Notes: generated from the letters alone by a model not told the origin. 64,000 nt of DNA from Mytilus edulis (GCF_963676685.1 NC_092350.1:44127705-44191704), one strand, 5' to 3'; positions 22,961 to 34,349 are shown, counted from the first letter of the stretch. Numbers and translations: made by a program.

Positions 22961-23438
22961 ATTTAATACACATGGTCCTCTTGAGAAATCAAAGAGTATG
23001 AATAAATATAGGAAGGCTCAAAATCAAAATATGTATATTCCCGGTTTGAGTGCGACGTCTTCTGGTGAACTGTTACCATATGATGTAAAACATGAAACTC
23101 AATTCATATCATGTGTCTACTGCGAATCAAAATGTTCTCATAATATCCATAACGTCGCTGGGCTTCTAAAATGTCGTATATGACTTTTTTGGCTAAAAAC
23201 ACTTTTTGATACCAATGATCTGGGCGGGAGGAAATCTTCGGTATTACAAAATAGCATACAGTTAGACCAATCAAATCGTTTGAAATAAAACATATTACAA
23301 AATTGCCAATGTCAGTTGTTTGCAAAGTTTGCTTCCAAAATGTTGTATGGAAACTTAAAAATCATTGTATAGTGGCTTTGGGAATGAAATAATTGTACAT
23401 TTCTTTATTTCTGTGAAAATACTTTAAGTTCTCGGATA

Positions 23439-24112
23439 ATCCAGAAATGTAAAAGTTTTTCTTTCACTGCTATTTGCAAAAATGTTTAAGTTCACATACG
23501 ACATTTTGGAAGCATGCATTTTGACAAAATTTTCAAAGCCTGTTTGTGAGATATTTTGTTCTTGCAAAATTTGTAATTTACAACATTTTAGAAGCCCAGC
23601 GACGGTAAGTATATCTACTTGATGCCGTCATACAAAAAGCTACAAAATCGAAAGATACAAATTAGATGACTTCTACTATATTTCTCTGTTGATTTTTTAA
23701 AAAAATAACAAAACGTATTCTTTGCTAAGCTCTGAGTGTGTGATTTTCTTTTTTAAAAGCTTCGCATGTCTTGTGATCCAGAAATGTAAAAGTTTTTCTT
23801 TCACTGCTATTTGCAAAAATGTTTAAGTTCACATACGACATTTTGGAAGCATGCATTTTGACAAAATTTTCAAAGCCTGTTTGTGAGATATTTTGTTCTT
23901 GCAAAATTTGTAATTTACAACATTTTAGAAGCCCAGCGACGGTAAGTATATCTACTTGATGCCGTCATACAAAAAGCTACAAAATCGAAAGATACAAATT
24001 AGATGACTTCTACTATATTTCTCTGTTGATTTTTAAAAAAAATAACAAAACGTATTCTTTGCTAGGCTCTGAGTGTGTGATTATCTTTTTTAAAAGCTTC
24101 GCATTTCTTGTG
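23439..24112 (+). repeat. Two-copy tandem duplication, 337-bp unit
   Basis: The segment from ATCCAGAAATGTAAAAG (23439) is repeated from 23776 with only a handful of differences (for example GCTAAGCTC against GCTAGGCTC, GCATGTC against GCATTTC). The near identity indicates a recent event. Both units contain CATTTTAGAAGCCCAGCGACG. The reverse complement of that and of a CATACGACATTTTGGAAGC block appears at 23151-23345, so the unit comes from an element with inverted parts. Confidence 0.9.
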
Positions 24113-24173
24113 ATTTGTCCAAACGCACTGTTATTGATCAAAGTGTACTGTTTAGCAAAATAAAATATTTCAG

Positions 24174-24380
24174 GAGAACGACTTCACGACTTAGACATAA
24201 CAATTGGACCATCACACAACCAAATGTCGTTATGTGCTCATTACAAAGGACCGGGTCGCAACGGAGAACACCTTTAAATGTCACCATACCAACAAATATG
24301 CACGTTACGTGAAGTTGACGATAAAGGGAAAAGACTATCTACAAGTTGGTGAAGTAAAAGTGTATGCTGTTGTTGACTGA
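24174..24380 (+). pseudogene. F-type lectin exon 3: second half of the domain, frameshifted
   Basis: Follows ATATTTCAG. The entry frame gives GERLHDLDITIGPSHNQMSL then CAHYKGPG, matching the family, but runs into a stop at 24275-24277. The remainder matches the family in another frame (ENTFKCHH, YARYVKLTIKGKDYLQVGEV) to the stop at 24378-24380. One surplus base, most simply in the GGG at 24253-24255, explains the break. Confidence 0.75.
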
Positions 24381-24436
24381 TTTCATTATCTGAACTTTAA
24401 AATGAAATGATAAAACTCTTTCAAACTATTGTCATA

Positions 24437-24442
24437 AATAAA
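24437..24442 (+). promoter_or_regulatory. Polyadenylation signal of the F-type lectin locus
   Basis: AATAAA 57 bases after the stop codon of exon 3. Confidence 0.5.
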
Positions 24443-24589
24443 GCTTTAACTTATCGTTTTCATTGAAAAATACCACTTCCAGGTCAGGAATATGACAGTT
24501 TCGATTTGTTCTACTGTTTGTTATCGTCGAGCGTAAACCTTTGAGTTCGTATGTTTTTGGTATATTATTTTTATTTCCAAAAAAGCTAA

Positions 24590-25320
24590 CTGTTTTGATC
24601 TGAGCGTCACTGATATCGATGAGTCTTTTGTAGGTGAAATGCGCATCTGGCGTATTAAATTATAAGCTTGTTATCTTTGATAAATTATTTACACCACTGT
24701 CTCATTGCCACTGCTAGTGGACGTTACGTCCCCGATGGTACCACCAGCACATTAGTCAGGACTTCGGTATTGACAGTAATGAAAATAAAATTATTAGAAA
24801 AACTAACGAATTTCTTATCACGTGCGTAGAATACCTTAGCCGTATTTGGCACAGCATTTGGGAATTTGAGTCCTCAATGCTCTCCAACTTCGTATTTGTT
24901 CTGGTTTTCTGCCTATTTTGATCTATTCGACAATGATGAGTCTTATAAGCCTGGTACCTTTGATAACGATTATCATTCCACTCAATTCTATGGTAGTCGA
25001 CAATTGTGATACTGTCAAATGTTAATCACACCATACTTTCTTTCAAACATATTTGATGATGTAATTAGTTAAGACTCATCAAGTGACGCTCAGATAAAAA
25101 AAGTTATAAAGCCAAACAAATACAACGTTGAAGACCATTGAGGACCCTTAATTCCAAAAAGTTGTGCCAAATACGACTAAGGTAATATATTCCTGCGATA
25201 AGAAACTTCTTAGTTTTTCGAAAAATTCTAAGTTTTGTAAACAGGAAATTTATAAAAATGACAAAATAATTGATATTCATGTCAACACCGAAGTCCTGAC
25301 TACTGGGCTGGTGAAACAAA
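24590..25320. repeat. Cluster of three damaged hammerhead-A repeats
   Basis: Plus-strand copies at about 24590-24680 and 24700-24975 and a minus-strand copy at 25064-25320. The first has six extra bases inside the CTGATGA box (CTGATATCGATGAGTC). The second lacks everything after GATGAGTC. The third, with an otherwise well kept body, has an extra T (CACTTGATGAGTC) and stops there. None can form a ribozyme. The small frames on both strands are derived from the repeat. Confidence 0.65.
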
Positions 25321-25789
25321 ACACTACAAACAGTTATATTTCACCAAATATGGTGTATAAGTAAACTAGAAGCAATGCCAAAATAAATTATTAATCCAAC
25401 AAGCGACAGGCAATCAGTATCAAACAAACAGAGACAAATACACATTTGGGCTAGCGACTCTTGTGTAAGCCGTACATTATCACTTTATAAATAGATACAT
25501 ATAAATGCATTAAAGCAGTAGTACATGTAAGAGGCGTCAGAGACGTCAACCAATCAGAATAAAGAATACTTAGAAACATGTTTACCGAAAAAATATAACC
25601 AGTGGTTTACAATGTTAGTTAAACATTTAAATTTTAATTCAATCACAATTTCCAGGCTTCTCAAAAATGAACTCAAAAGTCACTCAGTATCAATATACGG
25701 CACAATTGATTAGAAAAACAGTCATGCAAATAACTCCGTTTTGTTGACGTATCGTTGTAAATAAAATTGAATGGTATGCGACTGTCATA

Positions 25790-25985
25790 CAAGTGAGAGG
25801 TTTAATGCTATAAAACCAGATTCAATCCATCATTTTTTACTTTTGAAAATGCTTGTTCCAAGTCAGGAATATGACAGTTGTTTTTCGGTCGTTTTATGTG
25901 TTTTATCATTTGATTTTGCCATTTGATTAGGGACTTTTCGTTTTGAATTTTCCTCGGAGTTTAGTATTTCTGTGATTTGACTTTT
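25790..25985 (+). repeat. Copy of the CAGGAATATGACAGT repeat
   Basis: Starts GTGAGAGGTTTAATGCTATA and ends GTATTTCTGTGATTTGACTT, collinear with the copy at 16455-16660. Confidence 0.65.
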
Positions 25986-26039
25986 TTGCCCACAGCAAGA
26001 TAGATGTATTTACAAAGTAAAACCTAAATCAATATGAGA

Positions 26040-26220
26040 GTAACACGATATGTGTCACATGTGGAATAGGGTATGCTTACTTTTCCGGTGCATCAGTCTT
26101 AATATTTCCATTGTGTTTTGTATATTCTTGTTCATGTTTTCGTCGTGTTTCGTTTTTTGCTATGACATTGTCAGTTTGTTTTTTATTGATGAGTTTGAGT
26201 CCGTTTAATATATTACGCCT
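26040..26220 (+). repeat. Diverged 3' tail of the family 1 retroelement
   Basis: Matches the order of the 1040-1260 tail: ACACGATATGTGTCACATGTGG, GCTTACTTTTCCGG, then the T-rich part with GCTATGACATTGTCAGTTTG. No reverse transcriptase precedes it. Confidence 0.5.
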
Positions 26221-27310
26221 CGCTTTGTCAGTCTAACAATTGTCTATAATAAATCTACATGACTGTATGTTTTATAAGAATCTGTACATTTGATTGGCAA
26301 ACAACAATAGCTAACATTCTGAAATATTGTTAAAGTTCTCAATTAAATACAGGTTCATATAAATGAACTTGATATAGCAAGTCATCGCAACGCATTGTAA
26401 AGCGATCAACAAGCTTGAAGTGACACGTTATTTCAACGTTACAGCATATAAATATGTCTATAATACATTTTATTATTCTTTTATTTACGTTAATAGCATA
26501 TTGTACAAATGAGCTCCGGCCAGTACATTAACAACAACATAACATGTAGTGTGAGGGGTAAGTTTCCTGATAAGTGATTAGCTTAACCTGTTAGAGAGTT
26601 CGCAAAACACATAGAGTCAATGTAGTATAATGGGGCATATTGATATTACATTTTATAGATCTATACATAATATTTATAGCTGTATGTCGATCCCTTTTTA
26701 AACAATAAAAACTGACAAAATGAAATATTAGACTGTATCAACCATGGATGGTAAGTGTATGATGCATTTTCAAAAAAAGCATTGTTCAGTTGTAATTTGC
26801 TATTAAAAAAGTAAGCAATGTTAAAAACTTGTTATCCGAAAAAGTTCGCAGTTACATGAAGGATTTGTTTGCCGTTATTTTACCCATTCTGTTGTGCATC
26901 AGTATGATTTTTGTACTTGTGTCTTGCTATGAATCTTCATTCACACATTTCTTGTGAGATTGTGTATATTTAAACGTAATGTAATGCAGACTGTATCGAA
27001 CAGATCGATTTGCATTTTTGTTTCATAATGGCTATCATAAATCGGTTGATCTAAAAGATTTGTTGGTGTCTGATCTAACTAACGGAATTTGCACTACGTC
27101 TCATATTGTAGTTTTAGCTCTATATCGAATGTCTACTGCGAATCGAACGTGACCGATTCCCGAATCTGACTACTTTGCCCAGTGTGAATTTACATGTACA
27201 TTAATTGCTATACGACGTATTTCGGTATAAATACATCCAACGTAAATGTATTGATTTATAATGTTTCTGTTATGTGATTTGTTGGATATTGTGTTATGTG
27301 TTATGTCTAA
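26221..27310. other. Intergenic stretch, nothing recognised
   Basis: AT-rich with no open frame above 60 codons, no domain-like exon and no repeat I can match elsewhere in the window. Confidence 0.4.
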
Positions 27311-27525
27311 ATAATTACATTAGATGTATATATGTTTCATTATAATACTTTATTTTGATTGGCTAACTGCACATCACATGTTATTCCTTAAGCAATTGCA
27401 ATTTACTCAATAAAACTTTTCATTCGTGATAACACGTGATCCCATAATAAAGTGCACATGTGAATTAAATAAAAAAAATTAAAAAATCGTGTTTTCATGA
27501 TCATAGCTAAAAAATGTAATTATAA
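27311..27525 (+). mobile_element. Small element with ATAATTACATT inverted ends
   Basis: Opens ATAATTACATTAGATGTA and closes AATGTAATTATAAG, so the termini are inverted repeats of about 11 bases. Inside are TTTGATTGGCTAACTGCAC and ATGTTATTCCTTAAGCAATT. A second, shorter copy with the same ends is at 60209-60355. No coding capacity: a MITE-like element. Confidence 0.55.
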
Positions 27526-27544
27526 GTATTTTTATAAGAACGAA

Positions 27545-27720
27545 CTATAAAAATCAGATGAAAAAGGCTTAACTCATTAGATGAACAAAATTATAAGTGG
27601 ACGTGGCCCGGTACCTATACATCCCGACACAAAAAGACACAATGCACAAATCTGCGAGTACTCGCAGTTATCTGACAGCTAGTTCAAAGCCACTAACAAC
27701 TAATAAAAATCATGCAACTA
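27545..27720 (+). repeat. 3' piece of the 12308-12790 dispersed repeat
   Basis: Corresponds to 12690-12860 of the reference copy: AACTCATTAGATGAACAAA, GTGGACGTGGCCCGG, then ACAAAAAGACACAATGC. Confidence 0.6.
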
Positions 27721-27886
27721 AGACTATTAAAACTATCAATCCGTACACATCCAAAATCCAATGGATTAAGTGTAAAGACGTCATAAACAGCCAGAGAAAA
27801 ACATGACCTTGTGCAATGCCAAGTTGCAGGTATCGACAGATTGTAGATCCATGAATATGTATATGCATAAAACATACTAGTACTAT

Positions 27887-28420
27887 TTAGTTAGCTTTTA
27901 ACTTACTAATAACAAAATCAATATTTATACCAATAAAAACAATATTCAATGATCGTATTACAGTGTTGAATAGGTAACCTTTTAGAATAAGATTATTTAA
28001 AAGAGCGACAAGTTTACATGGATCATTTCTAAATTTCCGGGCACGGTTAGCAATATTTCCGTAAAAGTGAGGATGTGCTATCCCGTTTGAAATAAGTTTT
28101 CTACAGGTACAACCAAACTTCAGAACCAAATCTTTATATCTATGGAAAAATTTAGTAAAGGTTTTAAGTAATTTATGGTAACGAACGTCACAACAGACAC
28201 GGGCATAGCGAACAAGTTGTGAAATATAAACACCGTAAAATGGTGTCAAAGGAACATCACCATCTAAATATGTAAAATTAACAATCGGGAACGAAAAATC
28301 GTCTCTTTTGTCGTAAATTTTGTGCGGAGTTTCCCGTTTAAAACCGAAATATCTAAATCCAGGAAAGGACAGTGGTTACCGAATAAATTTGATTTATTTA
28401 AAGTTTGAATGGTTTAACCC
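27887..28420 (-). mobile_element. Family 2 reverse transcriptase fragment, minus strand
   Basis: The minus strand reads IYDKRDDFSFPIVNFTYLD (about 28320-28262), then GVYISQLVRYARVC, KLLKTFTKFFHRYKDLVLKF, AHPHFYGNIANRARKFRNDP and ends IDFVISKLKAN at 27887. It aligns with 11130-11610. A short internal loss between ARVC and RYHK removes the segment that reads VLYFSERNLFITEKLLNQGF in the other copy. The catalytic motif is missing and the far end fades by about 28420. Confidence 0.75.
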
Positions 28421-28489
28421 TAGTAATTTTGAGGGCTCTTTTTTAGCATGCTGTTCTTTGTGAGCATAGGCTCCGTGTTGACCGTACCT

Positions 28490-28570
28490 TGACCTTTAAT
28501 GGTTTATCTTTAGAAATTTTGACTTTGATGGAGAGTTGTCTCATTGACCCTCATACCACATCTTCCTATA
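28490..28570 (-). repeat. 5' piece of the 12308-12790 dispersed repeat
   Basis: Minus strand reads GAAGATGTGGTATGAGGGTC followed by AATGAGACAACTCTCCATC. Confidence 0.55.
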
Positions 28571-30240
28571 TCTAATTATTGTTGTTCTGTGGTTTACATG
28601 TTGTAATGACAATTCCGTTGTTTGTGTGTGCCTTTCCCTGCGCTGAATGTTCTTGTGTTTATTCATGCTCTATTCCAGTCACATACTGGTGTCGTTTTAG
28701 CGATATTTTGTAGCATTTCCAAAGGGACCTCCGTTTGGTTGTTTTTAATTTATATTAGAATGCAGTATTGTTCCCCTGAGCAATATATACCTATTGTTTC
28801 CTTTAACTAGATATTTTCCCTGGAGAACATCCCATTTCAAGTCATATGAAACGAAATAATTGTTATTATAATGTTAAGAAATGTATACTTGACTAAGTCT
28901 TCAATGCACATTTTTTACATTTACATGTTTTACCTATCTGCAACATAATATCTACAAATACTATTTCATTTAGTGATAGTTGGTTGCAAGCTTATTAACT
29001 TTCGAGTTTGTTCATAATTAATACAGAATTATGGAGCTTAATGTATTATATTTGCTTTTTCCGAATCAATTATCATTTTGTTATCTTCCAGCGAGGGCCT
29101 GTTTCCATTCTTTTGTAAACCTTGCCGTTGAACTGTGCATAGGCTAGGTGTTAACGAGCGGTCTCGTCGGGAATGTCTGTTCTTACTAAAAATACATCAT
29201 TCTACGAAATCTAGAACGGAAAGACATTAATTCAATACCAGCTAGAATATTTTTACGATAAATGATAGTGTTAGTTTACTTGTTTTAAAGTAAAACTTGA
29301 CCATTCAAGTATATAAAGCATCTTCACCTCTGTATTTCAAGTTTCATATTGCTTAAATAACTTCGTTAAGTTTATATCCCTCATTGGAATTATATTTCCC
29401 TCATTTCTGTTCTATTTGCACATTTCTTGATCATTGTGAGAAAAATATTCTTCTAATTCGTGAAATATTTGTTTTCGGCAAATGATGTTTAATTCGCTTG
29501 GTTTCTTCTAATTTTTCCTATTGTAACGTCATGAATATAGCGAGCATGTATGGTAATGTGGCACACATCTTTCTGCAATTCTTTGAAAAATGAGGATTAA
29601 AAGCATTACAGAAACAGATTAAACCACTTGAAATCATGTTTAACGATATTTCTCCAATCTTTAAACAGTTACATCTTAATTTTTCAAAAAGCACAAAAAA
29701 CCTTGCGCTTTGAATATTATAATTAGACGCTCATGTGTGGAGAAAAAATGTTACACACTTGTTGCAGTAATGGAAATTTATTACTATTATTCCTTATGTT
29801 TAATTAAGTTTCCAATACAAATGTAAAATTCCTGTGCATTGTACATTTTTAAATACATGAAATATCAACATGATCAATATCTTTTTGGCCAACTTATTTG
29901 TTCTTCAATGTATTCGATCAATATTGCTTGTTCAATAGCCGAAAACATTGCATGTTCATGATGTAAGTAACAGCTGAATCTTATATTTCATAAATTATGT
30001 TGTTTCCAAGAACTTGTATGTATAATGTTTTTATTTGTATTTCAAAATTGATAATGATATCAGATTTCAAAAATCAGTCGGCTCGATTTTGAGATTTTAT
30101 ATAATAAAAGTCATTTATATTATAATTTTAATTTCGATTATTTATAGTACTTCTAACTAACTTGATAAAGCAGTAGGGGCATAAAGGCCTGGATTTGGCC
30201 TAAGAAAATAAAAGGTGTAATAAATGTTTCAAATTGGCAC
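28571..30240. other. Intergenic stretch, nothing recognised
   Basis: No gene or named repeat. One 62-codon plus frame at 28622 is T-rich and featureless. Confidence 0.4.
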
Positions 30241-30250
30241 ATAATGTTTA

Positions 30251-30418
30251 GGAGATAACTGTATTGTATTTTAAGCTCCGACAGCATCAATTGGGGATTT
30301 GATGGTCGCAAATTAAGTTTACTGGCGATGCGTTAGCGGAGACAGTAAACGGGTATTTGCGACCATCAAATCCCCAATTGATGCCGTCGGAGCTTAACAT
30401 ACAATATTGTTATCTCCA
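30251..30418. repeat. Long palindrome, about 74-base arms
   Basis: The left arm begins GGAGATAACTGTATTGTATT and contains CTCCGACAGCATCAATTGGG. The right arm repeats it in reverse complement with few mismatches (AATTGATGCCGTCGGAGC). The loop lies around 30325-30345. The motif CAATTGATGCCATGTAA and an ATCCAATCAAAAT block recur just downstream (30510-30560), so the hairpin is part of a larger element. Confidence 0.85.
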
Positions 30419-30639
30419 TTCTAATGAAACCGACAGAAAATAACGTTAAAACATGTATTTAAAATCTGTCATATGCCGTCTGCGCTTGCGCGTACGTCAC
30501 ATAGCATCAATTGTCAATTGATGCCATGTAAATAAGTGACGTTATCCAATCAAAATGAACGTTACAAATGTTGTTGCATTAGAATTAGAAATGCATATAT
30601 GGTAAAGAAATATAAATAAAAATCAAAGTCATCTTTAGA

Positions 30640-30915
30640 ACCACGTCCACGACTCATCTACCAGTACTCCATCATCGATGTAAGCGGGCTGCCAAGCTGA
30701 CAAAACTGGCCCTGAAAGCAGCCGTTGTGAAGATATAAGATCAAAATAGTCAACAAACCAAAATCTACTCACCAAAACCAAAATGGCGACCTCCAAAATG
30801 GCGTCCTCTACCACCTGTTCCTGACCCACGGCAGAAAATATTGAAACGCTCACTAATCGCCTTCGGGCACCGAGCCGACCGTGCGAGGGCTGTATAGCCA
30901 GTCAAGGTCGTTAAA
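30640..30915. repeat. Probable dispersed repeat with GGCTGTATAGCCAGTCAAGG
   Basis: GC-richer than its surroundings. The end (GCGAGGGCTGTATAGCCAGT) occurs in reverse complement near 14285-14310, and a shorter form near 35440. The 72-codon minus-strand frame is not convincing as a gene. Confidence 0.35.
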
Positions 30916-31955
30916 AACTTCCATTTGTCTTGTTACTATAAGTTGTAGAACTTCACATGTGCATTGTACTTAATATAGTAGTTCTATCAACAGACTGAAT
31001 TAGGGGGAAAAAAATCAGTTGCTGATAGTCAAAACAGTAAGTACTAAACTAATACGTTATGCATGTGCAGTCAGTATTAAAGCCATTTGAGTATGAAATG
31101 TAATTATAAACATAATTCCAGGTAAAGAGCAGTTGATACTGAAATTAAGTTAACTACACTTGTACTATACTTTTAATTATGTATTTCTAGCCTATTCATT
31201 TATCGGTACACTAATGATTGTTCTTATATATGTCGGAGCACTCTTTTGACAAGATGTAATCATAAAATAAAAGTACACATGTATCATTCAATAGACAACT
31301 TTCGAGTTCGATGCATTTCCGTCAAAAACTCTGGTTTTAGTGAACGTCATTTGTGCGTTTAGGGGCGTCGTCACATCCATCCAATGTTGAGCGAGTGATT
31401 GGAAAAATATAATTCTTTATTGTACAAATTATTCGGTAAATTGAATTCTCAGAATTGAAAATCAGCACTGCTGTCATTAGGGAATTGTCAATAATTACCT
31501 GCAGAAAAACCCTTATTTCTAGTTTATCCTGTACAATGACGATCAATAAGACGCTTGATGAACGTAAATAGTGTAGGGATACAGGCGACTCCCTCTATCT
31601 GGTAAATGACGTCATAAAGGCGCGTATAATTGAGGAGTTTTTCCGGTGACGGATGAACTCGAAAGTGGTCTATTGATTCAGATCCTATATGGATTATCAA
31701 ATGAAACATTACTTTTAACATATTTTACTTGCATAAATACAAATTGGATAAGACCCATGGCAAACAAACTTATGAAGTATGTGCGAAAAAAACATGTGTA
31801 TTTGTTTGCCATTTCGAATGTGTATTTTGTTTTGTCTGGAGTTTTATGTAAGTGACAAAATTTCATGCCACACCTATACCGATTCCTGGAGTGTGGTACT
31901 TCTTACCTAGCTGTTTTATGTACATCTTAATACTATTTCACATTCCCCCTCTCCT
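30916..31955. other. Intergenic stretch, nothing recognised
   Basis: AT-rich. Three overlapping frames of 62-69 codons on opposite strands at 31520-31870 have no recognisable feature and are left out. Confidence 0.35.
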
Positions 31956-31959
31956 CACG

Positions 31960-32350
31960 GGACAAAATGTCGAGCACAGTTTGTTAATTTAGATCTGTCC
32001 GTCCATCCATCCATCCGTCCGTTCGTCTGTTTCTGTCCGGACATATACGTCTAGCTATCTCCTTCAGTTTTTGACCTAAAAAGCTTTATATTTATAATAG
32101 AGGTGTATATGTCTACAGGGTTTTAATTTTTTATAAAATTTTCTTTAAATGTCCGGTATTTTTGGTACAAGCTTTATATATAAAGAGTCGGTTATTCTCC
32201 TACAGTTTTTGAAATACAGCTTTAACACCTAATAGGTTTATTGCACACATAATTGAAGCATGTATTGCCATCGGATTTTCATTATACTTCAAATATTCTA
32301 AAAATGTCAGATTTTTGGACTTAGTCAATATTTCTTGCTACTTAAAAAAC
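31960..32350 (+). repeat. Dispersed repeat headed by a TCCG/TCCA-rich run
   Basis: Begins near CCTCACGGGACAAAATG, followed by GTCCGTCCATCCATCCATCC and a slowly diverging tail. It resembles in layout, though not base for base, the CCGTCCG-headed repeats at 33587-33840, 47975-48330 and 63290-63550. Confidence 0.45.
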
Positions 32351-32509
32351 AATTAGGGTAGTTGTTAAATATTCACCAAAAACGGTAGCTGAACTTGTAT
32401 TCCCTCTCACTTGCTTTTGAAGGCACAACTTGCACTACTAGTACTACAGTTTAATGTCCCTAATGCAATAAATAAGATTTTTTTAATTAATTCCAACTAT
32501 TTATTCAAT

Positions 32510-32740
32510 ATCGGAAAGGTTGAACTTGGTGAATACTACAGCCGATTTCATTGAGTATGAAGTCAAAGGTAATATTTTTAGTTAGCTAGCCTGCTTGTTA
32601 GATAAACCATAAAGTCTTTGTTTGGTCAGGTTAACTACATTTTTTAAGAATATACTAGTCCAGCAGATTACCAATCTATCTGTATGATGGTCTATGCTAC
32701 TTCGAAAGGAGGGTAGTAAACCTTACATAATGATAACTTC
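32510..32740 (+). repeat. SINE body fragment, plus orientation
   Basis: Contains TACAGCCGATTTCATTGAGT and a GCTTGTTAGATAAACC block, matching the reverse complement of 32745-32830. The two lie tail to tail and form an imperfect inverted repeat. Confidence 0.5.
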
Positions 32741-33022
32741 ACGGTTCAACTAACAAGCAAACTTACCAAAGATTTTACCTTTGGATTCACACTCAATGAA
32801 ATCGGCTGTACTTCTTGAAAGTTGAAACCTTTTGGCTGGACATTTAGTCCTGCAAGGGAAGACATTCAGAATGAAAATAATAAATAGATCAACATTGAAA
32901 GGAGAAATTAAGGTTGAAAACGAATGCACCCGCACGAGCGGGGATCGAACTCACAACATCAGTGTTGACTGGCTAGTGATTACAGAAGTAACTTCTTAGA
33001 CCACTCGGCCAACGAGACCCTT
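32740..33022 (-). mobile_element. tRNA-derived SINE
   Basis: On the minus strand the head (33022-32935) has a box A, TGGCCGAGTGGTCTAA, and a box B, GTGAGTTCGATCCC, at the spacing of a class II (Leu/Ser-like) tRNA. The regular tRNA arms between them do not form. After the head comes a body with ACAGCCGATTTCATTGAGTG. This is the usual make-up of a SINE transcribed by RNA polymerase III. Confidence 0.7.
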
Positions 33023-33586
33023 TAATGAAGTATGTCTACGTTTCTAATTAAACTCGAATGTTTTGGGGTTTCATGCAATACTACTTGCCAACAACTGTTT
33101 CATTAAAAAAAAGCATAACATTTTGGATAAGAAAAGGAGATGTGGTATGATTGCACATGATACTATACACAGGCGATTAATGTGCTAATTTCAGGATATA
33201 TATCGTAGAAATAATGAATTTGTAGAGAAGCTTGAAGATGTTCATGCCTCTACATATCTTAATGAGTTTTTAACGTCTTAAACCCTGACCTCATCGAAAA
33301 CTTTGAACTTTGTTTTCAACATTTCAGTCTTTAAAATATTATGTTAAGTGTTAAAAAGTTCACAGTGTACGATTCTTTAAGTGACAAACAATGACATTGT
33401 ACAGGCTATGCATATTTGCTATACATACTGTATAAATCTGATACTGAATCTTCAATAGTAGTTTTAATCCATTTGCGTTTTTTAATGTACCGGTAATCAT
33501 CATGTAAATGTGAAATGCCATATTCAAAACTTCAACTATTATTTATGTATTATAAGTGTGCCACTTCTTATATAACTTGAAGTTTT

Positions 33587-33840
33587 TTTATGCCCCAGTT
33601 ATGGGCATTACGTTTTCTGGTCTGTGCGTTCCGCTTCGTCTGTTAGTTCGTCCGCCCGTCCGTCCGTCCGTTCGTCCATCTGTTCCGTTTCATGTTAAAG
33701 TTTTTGGTCGAGGTAGTTTTTGATGAAGTGGAAGTCCAATCAACTTGAAATTTAGTACACATGTTCCTTATAATATGATATTTCTAATTTTAATGCCAAA
33801 CTAGAGATGTTGCCCCATTTTCACGGTATACTATACTGCG
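33587..33840 (+). repeat. Dispersed repeat TTATGCCCC...CCGTCCGTCC
   Basis: Starts TTTATGCCCCAGTTATGGGC, has a GTCCGCCCGTCCGTCCGT run, then GTTAAAGTTTTTGGTCGAGG and AAGTCCAATCAACTTGAAA. A second copy at 47975-48330 is collinear and carries the inner part twice. Confidence 0.65.
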
Positions 33841-33959
33841 GACACATTCTTGTTTATTTTACCTGTTAACTTGTTAATGTTTATACTTACTAATCATTAT
33901 GTGACAATATGATATGTAGTTATCCTTTTTTTTTTTAAATAAACCAACCATTTTCTTGA

Positions 33960-34290
33960 TAGCTATCTTTTATTTAATACTAAAATTGAGAATGAAATGG
34001 GGAATGTGTCAAAGAAACAACAACCCGACTAAAGAGCAGACAACAACTGAAGGCCACCAATGGGTCGTCAATGCTGCGAGAAACCTCCGCACCCTGAGGC
34101 ATCTTTCAGCTGGCCTCCAAACAAATATGTATACTAGTTCAGTAATAATTGACGTCATACTAAACTCCGAATTATACACAAGAAACTAAAATTAAAAATC
34201 ATACAACACTAACAAAGGTTAGAGGCTGCTGACTTGGGACATGCGCAAAAATGCGGCGGGGTTAACATTTTTTTTGAGATCTCAACCCTG
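33960..34290 (-). repeat. Family 2 retroelement tail, minus strand
   Basis: Reverse complement of the same tail type as 11640-12070: the plus strand shows GAATGAAATGGGGAATGTG, AACAACCCGACTAAAG, AGCTGGCCTCCAAAC and GCGGCGGGGTTAACATT. A closely matching copy is at 43852-44290. The 77-codon plus frame is an accident of this repeat. Confidence 0.6.
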
Positions 34291-34349
34291 TTTTTGGTAA
34301 CAGCATATGATTTTATATTTACATCATCAAGATATAATAATAATGCCAC

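Larger units (their letters stand above)
22640..24173 (+). other. F-type lectin intron 2
   Basis: GT...AG ends (GTAAGT and ATATTTCAG). It contains a dispersed repeat (22695-22960), a 337-bp tandem duplication (23439-24112), and a partial inverted copy of the duplicated unit at about 23150-23345. Confidence 0.65.
21438..24380 (+). pseudogene. F-type lectin (fucolectin) gene, probably inactivated
   Basis: Three exons: 21438-21633, 22431-22645 (donor GTAAGT overlaps the end) and 24174-24380. Exon 1 is a leader plus helix. Exons 2-3 form one F-type lectin domain: VAFGKRTKES, FDGNFDTISCT, YLEVDLGKEYKI, FNRKDCC|GERLHDLDITIG, then YARYVKLTIKG and EVKVYAV before the stop. RKDCCGER fits the family R-x-D-x4-R fucose motif. 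The partner histidine is glutamine (SCTQ), and the spacing is one residue short. Two lesions: the expected donor after 21633 reads GATGTT, and exon 3 needs a one-base correction near 24250-24256 to stay in frame. Function in fucose binding is therefore doubtful even if spliced. The alternative is assembly error. Confidence 0.75.

Noticed and set aside
30635..30853. 72-codon minus-strand frame in a GC-richer patch
   Set aside because: Part of the patch recurs near 14290 and 35440, so it is probably repeat-derived; no domain seen.
32935..33018. Functional tRNA-Leu or tRNA-Ser gene
   Set aside because: Boxes A and B are good, but acceptor and anticodon arms do not form and a SINE body follows.
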